DNA of 8,664 bases from Dehalococcoidia bacterium (lineage in GTDB: Bacteria > Chloroflexota > Dehalococcoidia > UBA2979), in the NCBI GenBank assembly GCA_018700215.1, contig JABIST010000430.1:1-8664 (forward strand), in the 5' to 3' direction. How positions within the stretch are numbered: the stretch's first letter is position 1; the number at the start of each line of letters is the position of its first letter. The notes under the pieces are model-generated. The model worked only from the letters and a program-made list of their open reading frames with translations. It had not been told where the DNA came from and did not search any database. Of the stretch, positions 1 through 6,372 are shown one piece after another. Made by a program: the position numbers and the translations under genes.

Positions 1-2
1 CG

Positions 3-37
3 TTCACGTGAATGACGCTGCGGAGAAACAGCTCCGC
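3..37. promoter_or_regulatory. Palindrome and small hairpin in the amt leader
   Basis: The 72 bases before amt contain a perfect 10-bp palindrome, TTCACGTGAA (3-12), and a 6-bp hairpin, GCGGAG/CTCCGC, with a 6-base loop (20-37). The hairpin could be the end of an upstream gene's terminator or part of the amt leader, and the palindrome could be an operator. No convincing -35/-10 pair is visible, and the left edge of the window cuts off the context. The symmetry is seen directly; any regulatory role is inference. Confidence 0.25.
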
Positions 38-72
38 CCTAGCTTTGCATTGAGACAAGGAGGGCAGAGCCC

Positions 73-1524
73 GTGAAGAAGTTGAAATTGTTAGGGGCCG
101 TCGTTGGCGGTGCTCTCGCGTTGGTGACAGGAGTAGGTGTCGCCGGCGCACAAGAGCTTGAGGAAACAGTTGCCGAGTTGGCTGCAGCGATTGATATCGC
201 CTGGCTGTTGATCGCCGGGATTTTGGTGTTGTTCATGCAGGCGGGATTCGGACTGGTGGAGTCCGGCTTCATCCGATCCAAGAACGTCACCAACATCCTG
301 ATGAAGAACACGCTGGACCTGTCGTTCGGTGCGCTCGGCTACTGGGCGGTCGGCTGGGGCCTGGCGTACGGCACCACCGAGTTCATCGACATCAGGTTTT
401 TCGGCGGTGGGAGCTTCTTCTTCACGCCGGAGAGTGGAGCTGATTACGCAGGCTTCTTCTTCCAGTTCGCGTTCGCTGCGACCGCAGCGACGATCGTGTC
501 TGGCGCCGTGGCTGAACGAACGAAGTTCGGCGCGTATCTGATTTACACGCTGGTGATTACCGCGGTGATTTACCCGGTAGTGACTCACTGGATGTGGGGC
601 GATGGGTTCTTGAGCGCCTACGCCGGCGAGATCCAGTTCGGCGACAACGGCGTGATCGACTTCGCCGGTTCGACAGTGGTGCACTCAGTTGGCGGCTGGG
701 CTGCGCTGGTGGCCGCGATCATGATTGGGCCGCGCCGTGGGAAGTTCAACGCGGACGGCTCGGTGAACGCGATTCTGGGTCACTCGATGCCGCTGGGTTT
801 CCTCGGGGTGATGATCCTGTGGATCGGCTGGTACGGCTTCAACGCGGGTTCGACGCTGGGCCTCAGCGGCGGTTTCGCGGAGTTGGCCGCACGAGTTGCA
901 GTGACCACAACGCTGGCTGCCGGTGCCGGTGCGGTGAGCGCGATGGTCATCTCCTGGATGCGGTTCGGCAAGTCGGACCTCAGCCTGACGCTGAACGGTG
1001 TGTTGGGCGGCCTGGTGGGCATCACGGCCGGTACGGCGACGGTAGAGCCCTGGGCGGCAGTCGTGATCGGCCTCGTGGCTGGCGCGATCATCGTCTACGG
1101 CGTCTCGTTCCTGGAGGCGATGAAGATTGACGACCCGGTGGGCGCGGTGCCGGTGCACCTGTTCAACGGTATCTGGGGAACGCTGGCGGTTGGCCTGTTC
1201 ACCGCGAAGGACTACCTGGGCCCGAACTACACGGAGTCCGACAGCTACGGATTGCTGGTCGGCGGTGGCTTCGAGCAGTTCGGTATCCAGGTGCTTGGTG
1301 TCGTGGCGGTTGGTGTCTGGACTGTGGTGACCTCGGTCGTCCTGTTCACCATCATTCGCGCGACGATTGGTCTGCGCGTAAGCGAGGCCGAGGAAGAGAG
1401 CGGGTTGGACATTGGTGAACACGGTACCGAGGCCTACCCAGAGTTCACCGGTGGACGCGATCCGTTCGGGTTGCACAGCGGCTCGACGACGGTGTTGAGC
1501 GGCGTCACCGGCGATGGGAATTAG
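73..1524 (+). CDS. amt: Ammonium transporter (Amt family)
   Basis: This is a 483-residue Amt/Mep/Rh channel that conducts ammonium across the cytoplasmic membrane. The GTG start at 73 follows a strong AAGGAGGG (57-64) at 8-base spacing. Residues 1-26 form a signal peptide ending in an A-G-A cleavage motif before Gln27; Amt proteins commonly have a cleaved signal. The remainder is a series of hydrophobic helices consistent with the usual 11 membrane segments. The pore twin histidines are recognisable: His204 in FAGSTVVHSVGG, preceded by the conserved Asp196, and His362 in GAVPVHLFNGIWG. The family-typical AFAATAATIVSGAVAER stretch lies around residues 133-149. The C-terminal cytoplasmic tail, including GLDIGEHGTEAYPEF, is the part that contacts P-II proteins in this family. 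A further tail of about 24 residues follows. The stop codon overlaps the ribosome binding site of the P-II gene, so the two are surely co-transcribed. The family assignment is certain; substrate preference is inferred from the family. Confidence 0.97.
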   Translation: MKKLKLLGAVVGGALALVTGVGVAGAQELEETVAELAAAIDIAWLLIAGILVLFMQAGFGLVESGFIRSKNVTNILMKNTLDLSFGALGYWAVGWGLAYGTTEFIDIRFFGGGSFFFTPESGADYAGFFFQFAFAATAATIVSGAVAERTKFGAYLIYTLVITAVIYPVVTHWMWGDGFLSAYAGEIQFGDNGVIDFAGSTVVHSVGGWAALVAAIMIGPRRGKFNADGSVNAILGHSMPLGFLGVMILWIGWYGFNAGSTLGLSGGFAELAARVAVTTTLAAGAGAVSAMVISWMRFGKSDLSLTLNGVLGGLVGITAGTATVEPWAAVVIGLVAGAIIVYGVSFLEAMKIDDPVGAVPVHLFNGIWGTLAVGLFTAKDYLGPNYTESDSYGLLVGGGFEQFGIQVLGVVAVGVWTVVTSVVLFTIIRATIGLRVSEAEEESGLDIGEHGTEAYPEFTGGRDPFGLHSGSTTVLSGVTGDGN

Positions 1525-1534
1525 GAGAACGACG

Positions 1535-1873
1535 ATGCAGAAAGTTGAAGCAATCATTCGGCCGGAGAAGCTCCAGGTCGTGAAGATGGCGCTCGAAGAG
1601 TTGAACCACGCGGGGATGACGCTGACCGAGGTCCGTGGACATGGCATCCAGCGCGGCATCACGGAGCAGTGGCGCGGCCGCAGCTTCGCCGTGGAGTACC
1701 TCACGAAGGTGAAGGTGGAGTTGGTTGTTGCGGACGGCGATGTGGCTGAGGTGGTCGACCGGATCATCGAGGCCGCGCGAACTGGCGAGGTGGGAGACGG
1801 AAAGATTTTCGTCACCCCGGTGACCAGCGCGGTGCGGATTCGCACCGGCGAACGAGACGACGCGGCGCTGTAG
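1535..1873 (+). CDS. glnK: P-II nitrogen regulatory protein (GlnK/GlnB)
   Basis: This 112-residue P-II trimer subunit senses ATP/ADP and 2-oxoglutarate and regulates targets, most obviously the Amt channel encoded 10 bases upstream. I chose ATG 1535 because AGGAG (1523-1527), overlapping the amt stop, sits 7 bases before it and the protein then begins MQKVEAIIRPEKL, the normal P-II start. An in-frame ATG at 1514 would overlap amt and add seven non-homologous residues. Conserved features are present: Gln39 and Lys58 around the T-loop, the B-loop TGEVGDGK at 83-90, Arg101 and Arg103, and the C-terminal RIRTGERDDAAL. Two T-loop positions are unusual. Residue 46 is Trp where E. coli GlnB has Tyr, and residue 51 is Phe (codon TTC) where many bacteria have the Tyr that is uridylylated or adenylylated. 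Position 49 is Arg, so the cyanobacterial phospho-Ser49 is absent too, although Ser50 is next to it. Covalent control at the usual site therefore looks impossible. The name glnK rests on linkage to amt. Confidence 0.96.
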   Translation: MQKVEAIIRPEKLQVVKMALEELNHAGMTLTEVRGHGIQRGITEQWRGRSFAVEYLTKVKVELVVADGDVAEVVDRIIEAARTGEVGDGKIFVTPVTSAVRIRTGERDDAAL

Positions 1874-1881
1874 CTGCTGAG

Positions 1882-1926
1882 CGAGCGACCTCGGATGCCG
1901 TCCTCTCCGGCGTCCGCGGTCGCTCG
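1882..1926 (+). terminator. Large hairpin after glnK, probable terminator
   Basis: Nine perfect base pairs (CGAGCGACC 1882-1890 with GGTCGCTCG 1918-1926) enclose a 2x2 internal loop. An 8-bp inner stem follows (GGATGCCG 1893-1900 with CGGCGTCC 1908-1915, one G-U pair) with a 7-base loop. The structure starts 8 bases after the glnK stop, which suits a transcription terminator for the amt-glnK operon. It is followed by TCTCG rather than a T-run. That is common for hairpin terminators in some high-GC bacteria but leaves room for an mRNA-stability or regulatory role. Confidence 0.55.
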
Positions 1927-1956
1927 TCTCGAACGTACGAGGACTGGACGAACGCG

Positions 1957-2373
1957 ATGAGCATTCAATCTGGTGCATTGGCGATCGATCGGGAGCGGTA
2001 CGAGGTGCTCGTGGCGGGTGAACTGGTGCGGCTGACTTACCAGGAATTCAACGCGCTGTGGTTCATCGCTGCTCGTGAGGGGCGTGTGGCCACCTATGAC
2101 GAGCTGACACGAGAGCTGTGGGGCAACGTGGATGAGCGGGCGCGACGGAGGCTTGCCGTGCTGATGTCTCGCCTCCGCGTGAAGCTGGGCCCGACGGGCG
2201 CTGCGCATCTGGACACGGTCACTCGTGTCGGGTACCGGCTGACTGAGCCCCCCACGAGTCGCTCGAGTACGACGCACAGACCTGGAGCGACGAGCCCGCT
2301 AACGCGTTCGAAGACAGTGCCTCGCTCGCGTGGGCTGACGCGCTGGTCGTGGTCGACACCACCGAGGGGTTGA
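1957..2373 (+). CDS. OmpR/PhoB-type winged-helix DNA-binding protein, probably frame-broken
   Basis: The reading frame is 138 codons. Residues about 8-97 form a clear OmpR/PhoB-type winged-helix domain: LTYQEFNALWFIA matches the first helices, DELTRELWG the following helix, RRLAVLMSRLRVKLG the recognition helix, and VTRVGYRL the wing hairpin. Such domains bind DNA as transcription regulators. After residue 98 the frame turns into an Arg/Ser/Thr-rich tail with no family resemblance. A better-looking protein continues one base back in another frame (see the next entry), so the true product is probably longer and this frame ends early because of an indel in the C6 run at 2248-2253. The ribosome site is weak (GGACG, 6 bases before ATG). 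It lies downstream of amt-glnK but behind a hairpin, so it is likely a separate unit. A role in nitrogen control is possible but unsupported by sequence. Confidence 0.7.
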   Translation: MSIQSGALAIDRERYEVLVAGELVRLTYQEFNALWFIAAREGRVATYDELTRELWGNVDERARRRLAVLMSRLRVKLGPTGAAHLDTVTRVGYRLTEPPTSRSSTTHRPGATSPLTRSKTVPRSRGLTRWSWSTPPRG

Positions 2374-2675
2374 CTGTCGGTCGTGCTTCGGCGATCAGTG
2401 CCTTCGAGGGACCGCGGCTGCTGGTGACCTCCGTACCGCTCTCCTACCCTCAGATCGAATCGCTGATGAGCGAGGGCTACGACGCCGTGCTGTCGTGGCC
2501 GGGCTCCGCACTGGTGGTGGCGGCGCGGGCGGCACGGTTGGTGAGCGCGGGGCGGCAGGCTCAGGTGGCAGCGCCACGGACGCAGCGTCGGGCTTCCGCC
2601 TATGGATTCGCCCACCACAAGACTGGTAGTTTGCGCCGGCCAACTGCGGGTTGGCGCTGCCCCGCACCCGGGTAA
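2247..2675 (+). pseudogene. Displaced C-terminal receiver-like half of the winged-helix regulator
   Basis: This frame opens just after a stop at 2244-2246 and runs to TAA at 2673-2675, with no good start or ribosome site of its own at its beginning. The translation is protein-like. It has an acidic stretch (HESLEYDAQTWSDEP), then a strand ending in Asp (ADALVVVDTTEG), a second strand PRLLVTS, a helix, and GYDAVLSWP followed by a helix. This order resembles strands 3-5 of a response-regulator receiver domain, with the usual Lys-Pro replaced by Trp-Pro and the N-terminal acidic pair not evident. That would make it a pseudo-receiver placed after, not before, the DNA-binding domain. Joining it to the winged helix needs one extra base at the C6 run. 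The last 45 or so residues are Arg/Ala-rich, and the end is doubtful. A third frame ending at TAG 2627-2629 (GFRLWIRPPQDW) could be the real C-terminus after another shift. Real mutation and sequencing error cannot be told apart here. Confidence 0.5.
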
Positions 2676-2691
2676 CTCCCGCTCAAGTGCA

Positions 2692-2711
2692 ATCGTCCGT
2701 CGCACGACGAT
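2692..2711. repeat. Inverted repeat before the CAP gene
   Basis: ATCGTC (2692-2697) and GACGAT (2706-2711) form a 6-bp inverted repeat separated by 8 bases, with a nested CGTCG-CA-CGACG inside. It ends 6 bases before the chosen start of the CAP gene, where a ribosome site would be expected and none is clear. It could be an operator or a structure affecting translation. Short inverted repeats arise by chance in GC-rich DNA, so confidence is low. Confidence 0.25.
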
Positions 2712-2717
2712 CAATGC

Positions 2718-3668
2718 ATGCAGGAACCCCTCTGGACACAGGAGCCACGCAACCGCCTTGGTGCGGTACGGACGCGCTCCACGTCCCTCGGATGGCTCGC
2801 GGTCGCCGTCGTCGTCACCTCGGTGGTGCTGCTGACCGGCTGGCCGATTCCGCAGAGCGCGAGCGGCGATTCGACTCCCGACACTCGAGGGTTCCAGCTC
2901 TTTCCCGGAGCGTTTGACGAAGGCGCCACGCCAACTGATCTCCTCTCCTCGGCGTCGACCGCACCGGCGGCGACCGAGGAGCAGTCGAGACTCAGCGCTC
3001 AGGCGTCCTTCGACGAGCTGGCCGAAGTTCGCGAGCTGTTCGCCGCACAGCAATCGACTGTGGAACGCACCGCCCTGGAGCCAACTGTGCTTGCCGTTGC
3101 GGCACCGAGTGCGCCTTCGACCGCCCCACAGGACACAACCCAGACCGACACGCCCACACCAACGACAGCTCCAACCGTACTGAGTGCGCCTGCGGTTGAA
3201 CCGGCTGCCGCCACTGGCAACCCGCTTGCCCAGGTGGCGCCCGCGGTCAACCCAGCATCGCTGGCGTTTTCCACTCCAGAGTCCGGCCTCTTCGACGCAA
3301 TGAACGAGGCACGCATTGCGAATGGCCTGCAGGCCCTGATCCCCAAGGACATGCTGACCGAGGCTGCGCGAGCACGCTCCGAGGAGATGACTCGTCTGGG
3401 CTATTTCGCGCACTACTACGAAGGTGGCACATCCGCGCTCGAGTTCCTGAGGCGTGCCGACGCGAGCTACTCGTGGGCCGGTGAGCACCTCGCCAAGGTG
3501 GCAGGCGACGAGACGAGCCACGTGGTGGAACTGGCGATCAACGCGCTGATGGCGAGCCCCACGCACCGGGCGAACATTCTCAACTCGCGTGCCGTGCACG
3601 TCGGCGTTGGCACGGTCACCTCTGACGACGGCGTCACGATCTTCACGATGATCTACGCCGACCGTTAG
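2718..3668 (+). CDS. Membrane-anchored CAP/SCP domain protein (YkwD-like)
   Basis: This 316-residue protein is predicted to be held at the outer face of the membrane. Residues about 25-43 form one hydrophobic segment after an Arg-containing N-terminus, so it is a signal anchor or uncleaved signal. Residues about 45-185 are a low-complexity Ala/Pro/Thr/Ser-rich linker, typical of an exported spacer. Residues 190-316 are a CAP (SCP/PR-1/Ykwd) domain: FDAMNEARIANGL at the start, GYFAHYYEG with His232, AGEHLAK with Glu256 (usual form GEN), ALMASPTHRANIL with His283, and VGVGTVTSDDGVTIFTMIYA as the final strands. Bacterial CAP proteins occur in the envelope or are secreted, and their biochemical roles are mostly unsettled. 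The ATG at 2718 is the first in-frame start after the preceding TAA at 2673. No clear Shine-Dalgarno sequence precedes it. The gene converges on the minus-strand phosphatase gene, with 9 bases between their stops. The domain call is firm; the function is unknown. Confidence 0.9.
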   Translation: MQEPLWTQEPRNRLGAVRTRSTSLGWLAVAVVVTSVVLLTGWPIPQSASGDSTPDTRGFQLFPGAFDEGATPTDLLSSASTAPAATEEQSRLSAQASFDELAEVRELFAAQQSTVERTALEPTVLAVAAPSAPSTAPQDTTQTDTPTPTTAPTVLSAPAVEPAAATGNPLAQVAPAVNPASLAFSTPESGLFDAMNEARIANGLQALIPKDMLTEAARARSEEMTRLGYFAHYYEGGTSALEFLRRADASYSWAGEHLAKVAGDETSHVVELAINALMASPTHRANILNSRAVHVGVGTVTSDDGVTIFTMIYADR

Positions 3669-3677
3669 CGCCCCGAC

Positions 3678-4568
3678 CTACAGCGCGACTTCAGCCCGAA
3701 CCACCGCCCCTGCTTCGCGCGTCAGCGTGCTGATGTTGCGCACGCCGTATGCCAGCAGATACGCGCGCGCCCGCTCCAGGTTCGCTGCGACATGATCGAC
3801 GTGGTGACTGTCATCGCCGAAAGTGAACGCGATTCCCAATTCCGAGGCGCGCTCCACCATCCAGGGCGCCGGATACGGCCCGCCCAGTCCTTTGCGATAA
3901 CCGGCCGTGTTCACTTCTACGAGTGAGCCAACCTCTGCGATCACCCGCAGCGCGTCCTCCGCAGCCGTGCGGACCGCGTTCGCGTCATGAGCCGCGTGAT
4001 CTGCCGAGTAGAGGCGCGGCAGGTCGAAGTGGCCGACCACCTCGGGGCGCAGCCGTTCGACCATCTCAGCCACGCTGGCGTAGTAGCGCACGAGTAGCGC
4101 CTCGATGCCGCCGAGGCGTGCCGCCAGTTCGGCGAATAGCTCAGCCGACAGGTCGATTGGCGTCTCATCCACCCAGTGCACCGAGCCCACGGCGTAATCG
4201 AAACTGTGCTGCTCACGAAGCCGCCGCATGTCCGCGACATACGAGGCGGCCGGCAGCACCTCCGCCTCGAAGCCACGCAATACCTCGATGCGACCGGCAA
4301 AGGCATCGACGGCGTCGCGTGACGCCTGTGCATACGCTTCGAACTGTGCGAAGCGGCTGTCGAGGTCCAGGCCGGCCGCGACTTCGTCGGGGTAGAGAAA
4401 GCGGACGTCGGAGATTGGGGCATGGTCGGTGATGCCGTAAGTGACCATGCCGCGCTCGACAGCGGTCTCGAGCAGCTCGGTGAGCGTGCTGGAGGCATGG
4501 GCGGAGAACTCGCGAGAGTGCCCGCCGTGCAGGGAGACTCGCCAAGGGCGCTGGTCATCGGTTGCCAC
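3678..4568 (-). CDS. hisJ: PHP-domain histidinol-phosphatase (HisJ type)
   Basis: This is a PHP-superfamily metal-dependent phosphatase, most likely converting L-histidinol phosphate to L-histidinol in histidine synthesis. From the GTG start at 4568 it has 296 residues. The metal-ligand motifs run in PHP order: SLHGGHS with His14 and His17, then His24; TDH at 47-49; GFEAEV with Glu101; GSVHW with His131; GHFDL with His180; and GDDSHH with Asp252/Asp253 and His255. The HGGHS form of motif 1 is typical of the HisJ/HIS2-like branch. I chose GTG 4568 because GGAGG (plus-strand CCTCC, 4574-4578) lies 5 bases upstream. The longer ATG start at 4607 (309 residues) adds 13 residues with only a weak ribosome site, but it remains possible. 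No other his genes are nearby, so a different phosphoesterase role is not excluded. It is transcribed divergently from the membrane-protein pair. Confidence 0.88.
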   Translation of the reverse strand: MATDDQRPWRVSLHGGHSREFSAHASSTLTELLETAVERGMVTYGITDHAPISDVRFLYPDEVAAGLDLDSRFAQFEAYAQASRDAVDAFAGRIEVLRGFEAEVLPAASYVADMRRLREQHSFDYAVGSVHWVDETPIDLSAELFAELAARLGGIEALLVRYYASVAEMVERLRPEVVGHFDLPRLYSADHAAHDANAVRTAAEDALRVIAEVGSLVEVNTAGYRKGLGGPYPAPWMVERASELGIAFTFGDDSHHVDHVAANLERARAYLLAYGVRNISTLTREAGAVVRAEVAL

Positions 4569-4645
4569 GGACGCCTCCACCTGGGCGAGATCATACGCGG
4601 CGACCATCGATGGGCTGGTTGCCTTCGATAGGCGTGTCGATCAGC

Positions 4646-4676
4646 TACGCTCACCAGTGACCCACCAGCCGGTGAG
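4646..4676 (+). promoter_or_regulatory. Possible -10 and hairpin before the tandem membrane genes
   Basis: The 124-base divergent gap contains TACGCT (4646-4651), which fits a TAnnnT -10 box. The same 7-mer CTACGCT occurs at the helicase promoter (6397-6403). No good -35 is seen at matching spacing. CTCACC (4650-4655) and GGTGAG (4671-4676) form an overlapping 6-bp inverted repeat with a 15-base spacer. The region must hold a start for the plus-strand pair, but this exact site is only suggested. Confidence 0.25.
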
Positions 4677-4692
4677 TCGAGCTGGAGGGCCC

Positions 4693-5499
4693 GTGCACAC
4701 TCGTCTGCTCGTGCTGTCGCTGGTTGGGGCCCTGTGTGTCCTCCGATGCGAACCGTGTCGTGACCTCGCGTGAGATCACAAGCACGCCAGCAGGGGCTCC
4801 GGTCTACCGCATCGCGTGGTCGGGCGACGTCTACGGGACGCAGCTCTTCGATTATCCACGCCCCGATCCAATCTTCGAACAGGATTGCTACGACCTGCTG
4901 ACGATCGGCCAGCCGCTGCCGTTCGCTTGTCTGACGGTGGACGTGCTTCATCGAGAGACCGATGCGATCGCGCGCAACGAGTGGCTCGCGATCGGCTCCT
5001 CCTTCCTCATGATGGGAGCGCTCGTCTTGTTCTCGATGCGGCGCATCAATTGGTCGCCTCGAGTGGCGGCAACGACGGAGCACCGCGGCTCCCCGGCGGC
5101 GGCCGGTACGCCCCACTCCGCCGTGGAGCTGATGAGGAGCGTCGAGTCGGAAAAGGGCTCGCGCGTCGATTCACTGGCGGTTGGTCACGATATCCGCCAC
5201 CCGGTGGCGGTGGGCGTGGGCACGGGCGTGCTGATGATTGCAGCGATCGCTTCGTTGGTCCCGTACCCGACCAACGAAGCTGGGGGATCGTCACCGCGAT
5301 ATTGATGTTCCTCAGCGTGGGGGCTACGGCTGGACTCGTGATGTTGGGGGCCTTCTCGCGCCGGTCGAACAACGATCCGCTGATGCGACGGTTGCTCTTC
5401 CTGGGCGGCGTCCTGCTGGGGACGATCGCGACTTCGCTGCTCGGGTTTGGATCGCGGGTGCTGCTGTATAGGCTGAACGGAGTGGATTGGCCGATCTGA
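4693..5499 (+). pseudogene. First copy of tandem lipoprotein/membrane protein, two frameshifts
   Basis: This copy can be aligned to the intact gene at 5523 along its whole length only if two frame changes are made. It starts at GTG 4693 after GGAGGG (4684-4689) and encodes a signal peptide (VHTRLLVLSLVG). It then needs one base removed near the CCC at 4730-4732; doing so produces a clean lipobox, L-V-G-A-C. The second frame carries most of the protein, including DYPRPDP, two cysteines matching Cys69 and Cys83 of the partner, a membrane segment, and the shared SAVELMRSVESEKGS motif. Near 5276-5279 a missing base returns it to the first frame, ending in LNGVDWPI and TGA at 5497-5499, matching the LNGVGWPI end of the partner. 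As written, the first frame stops at 4771-4773 after 26 codons. Protein similarity is preserved on both sides of each break, so the lesions are either very recent or errors in the sequence. I do not recognise the family. It lies 23 bases before the second copy, probably in the same transcript. Confidence 0.75.
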
Positions 5500-5522
5500 G
5501 CCACGAGCAAACTGGGGGGCGG

Positions 5523-6341
5523 ATGCGAACTCGGCTTTTCGTGCCGCTGCTACTCGGGGTGATGTTGCTGCTCGGTGGGTGTGCCCAGGTCGATCGGGTG
5601 TCGACTGGGACCGAGGTGGCGCTGAACACCGAGAATGAACTGACCTACCAGGTGGCCTGGGTTTCCGATCTGTACGGACCGCAGGTAGCCGATTATCCGT
5701 ACCCCGATCCAGATTTCGAGCTGGCCTGTTTCGACCAGGTGGTGGTTGGTGCGGCGGTGCCGTTCGATTGCCTGACCGAGGGTGCGTTACGTGACGAGAC
5801 CGATGCGTTCTCTCGCAATCCGTGGCTTGCGTTCGGTCTGGCGTTCATTGCGATTGTCGGACTGGTGTTATTCGCGCTTCGGCGGGTTGCCTGGGCGCCG
5901 GAGGTGGCACCGGGGACGGGGCATCTGGGCACCGCCGCAGCCGTGGGCACGCCCATCTCCGCCGTGGAGTTGATGCGGAGTGTGGAGTCGGAGAAGGGCT
6001 CACAGGTCGAAGCACTGGCGGTGGGTCACGACTTTACGCACCCGGGCGGGGTGGGAGTCGCCATGGGCACGTTGATCCTTGCCGCGCTGACCCTGCTGAT
6101 CGGATTCGGCACCAGCCTGAGCTGGGGAATCGTGGTGGGGATGCTGATGTTCGTTGGGGCGGGCGTCACTGGAATGCTGATGCAGCTGGGCCTGCTGACC
6201 CGCTGGTCAGACACCGATCCGATCATGCGCCGCCTGTTCTTCCTGGGCGGCATCACCGCGGCGATGCTGCTGATTCCGCTGTTCGGCCTCGGGGTGCGTG
6301 CACCGCTGCACGCGCTCAACGGGGTGGGCTGGCCGATCTAG
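5523..6341 (+). CDS. Unrecognised lipoprotein with four membrane segments (second tandem copy)
   Basis: This is an intact 272-residue protein of a family I do not recognise. I chose ATG 5523 because a G-run (5514-5519) precedes it and the protein then begins with a lipoprotein signal, lipobox L17-G-G-C20. An in-frame ATG at 5487 would bury that signal. Residues about 21-100 are predicted to be outside the membrane and contain DYPYPDPDFE and two cysteines (69 and 83) conserved in the neighbour, possibly a disulfide. Hydrophobic segments lie near 102-119, 178-196, 199-221 and 239-258. Arg120-Arg121 and Arg236-Arg237 fit the positive-inside rule, which puts the loop at 122-177 in the cytoplasm. 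That loop carries the most conserved block, SAVELMRSVESEKGS, then LAVGHD and HP. From GTP at 143-145 onward, 32 of 44 residues match the first copy. The protein ends LNGVGWPI. The arrangement suggests a signalling or complex-forming membrane protein, but no function can be assigned. Confidence 0.88.
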   Translation: MRTRLFVPLLLGVMLLLGGCAQVDRVSTGTEVALNTENELTYQVAWVSDLYGPQVADYPYPDPDFELACFDQVVVGAAVPFDCLTEGALRDETDAFSRNPWLAFGLAFIAIVGLVLFALRRVAWAPEVAPGTGHLGTAAAVGTPISAVELMRSVESEKGSQVEALAVGHDFTHPGGVGVAMGTLILAALTLLIGFGTSLSWGIVVGMLMFVGAGVTGMLMQLGLLTRWSDTDPIMRRLFFLGGITAAMLLIPLFGLGVRAPLHALNGVGWPI

Positions 6342-6364
6342 GGGCGCCTGCACTCTCTGCCCCT
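6340..6364 (+). terminator. Possible terminator after the tandem pair
   Basis: AGGGGC (6340-6345, overlapping the stop codon) pairs with GCCCCT (6359-6364) around a 13-base loop. It lies between the membrane-protein gene and the helicase promoter, where transcription should end. There is no T-run and the loop is long, so this is tentative. Confidence 0.3.
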
Positions 6365-6372
6365 CGCCGTAC

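Noticed and set aside
13..30. GlnR-like box (gTnAC-n6-GaAAC) before amt
   Set aside because: TGAC and GAAAC are present, but the spacing is off by two bases and the first half is imperfect.
2247..2253. Programmed -1 ribosomal frameshift at the C6 run
   Set aside because: The in-frame codons are CCC CCC preceded by G, so the site does not fit X-XXY-YYZ. No obvious downstream stem-loop was seen, and an indel is simpler.
685..2277. Long open frame on the minus strand (530 codons) across amt, glnK and the winged-helix gene
   Set aside because: It is antisense to clearly recognisable genes, and its translation is Arg/His/Gln-rich with no domain. It is a by-product of GC-rich codon use.
2094..3599. 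Long open frame on the minus strand (501 codons) opposite the regulator and CAP genes
   Set aside because: It is low-complexity Arg/Gly/Ser-rich, opposite a clear CAP domain, and has no motif or credible ribosome site.
3941..5116. Long open frame on the minus strand spanning the phosphatase gene and the first membrane copy
   Set aside because: It reads an off-frame shadow of the PHP gene, with Ser/Arg/Pro-rich composition and none of the PHP motifs.
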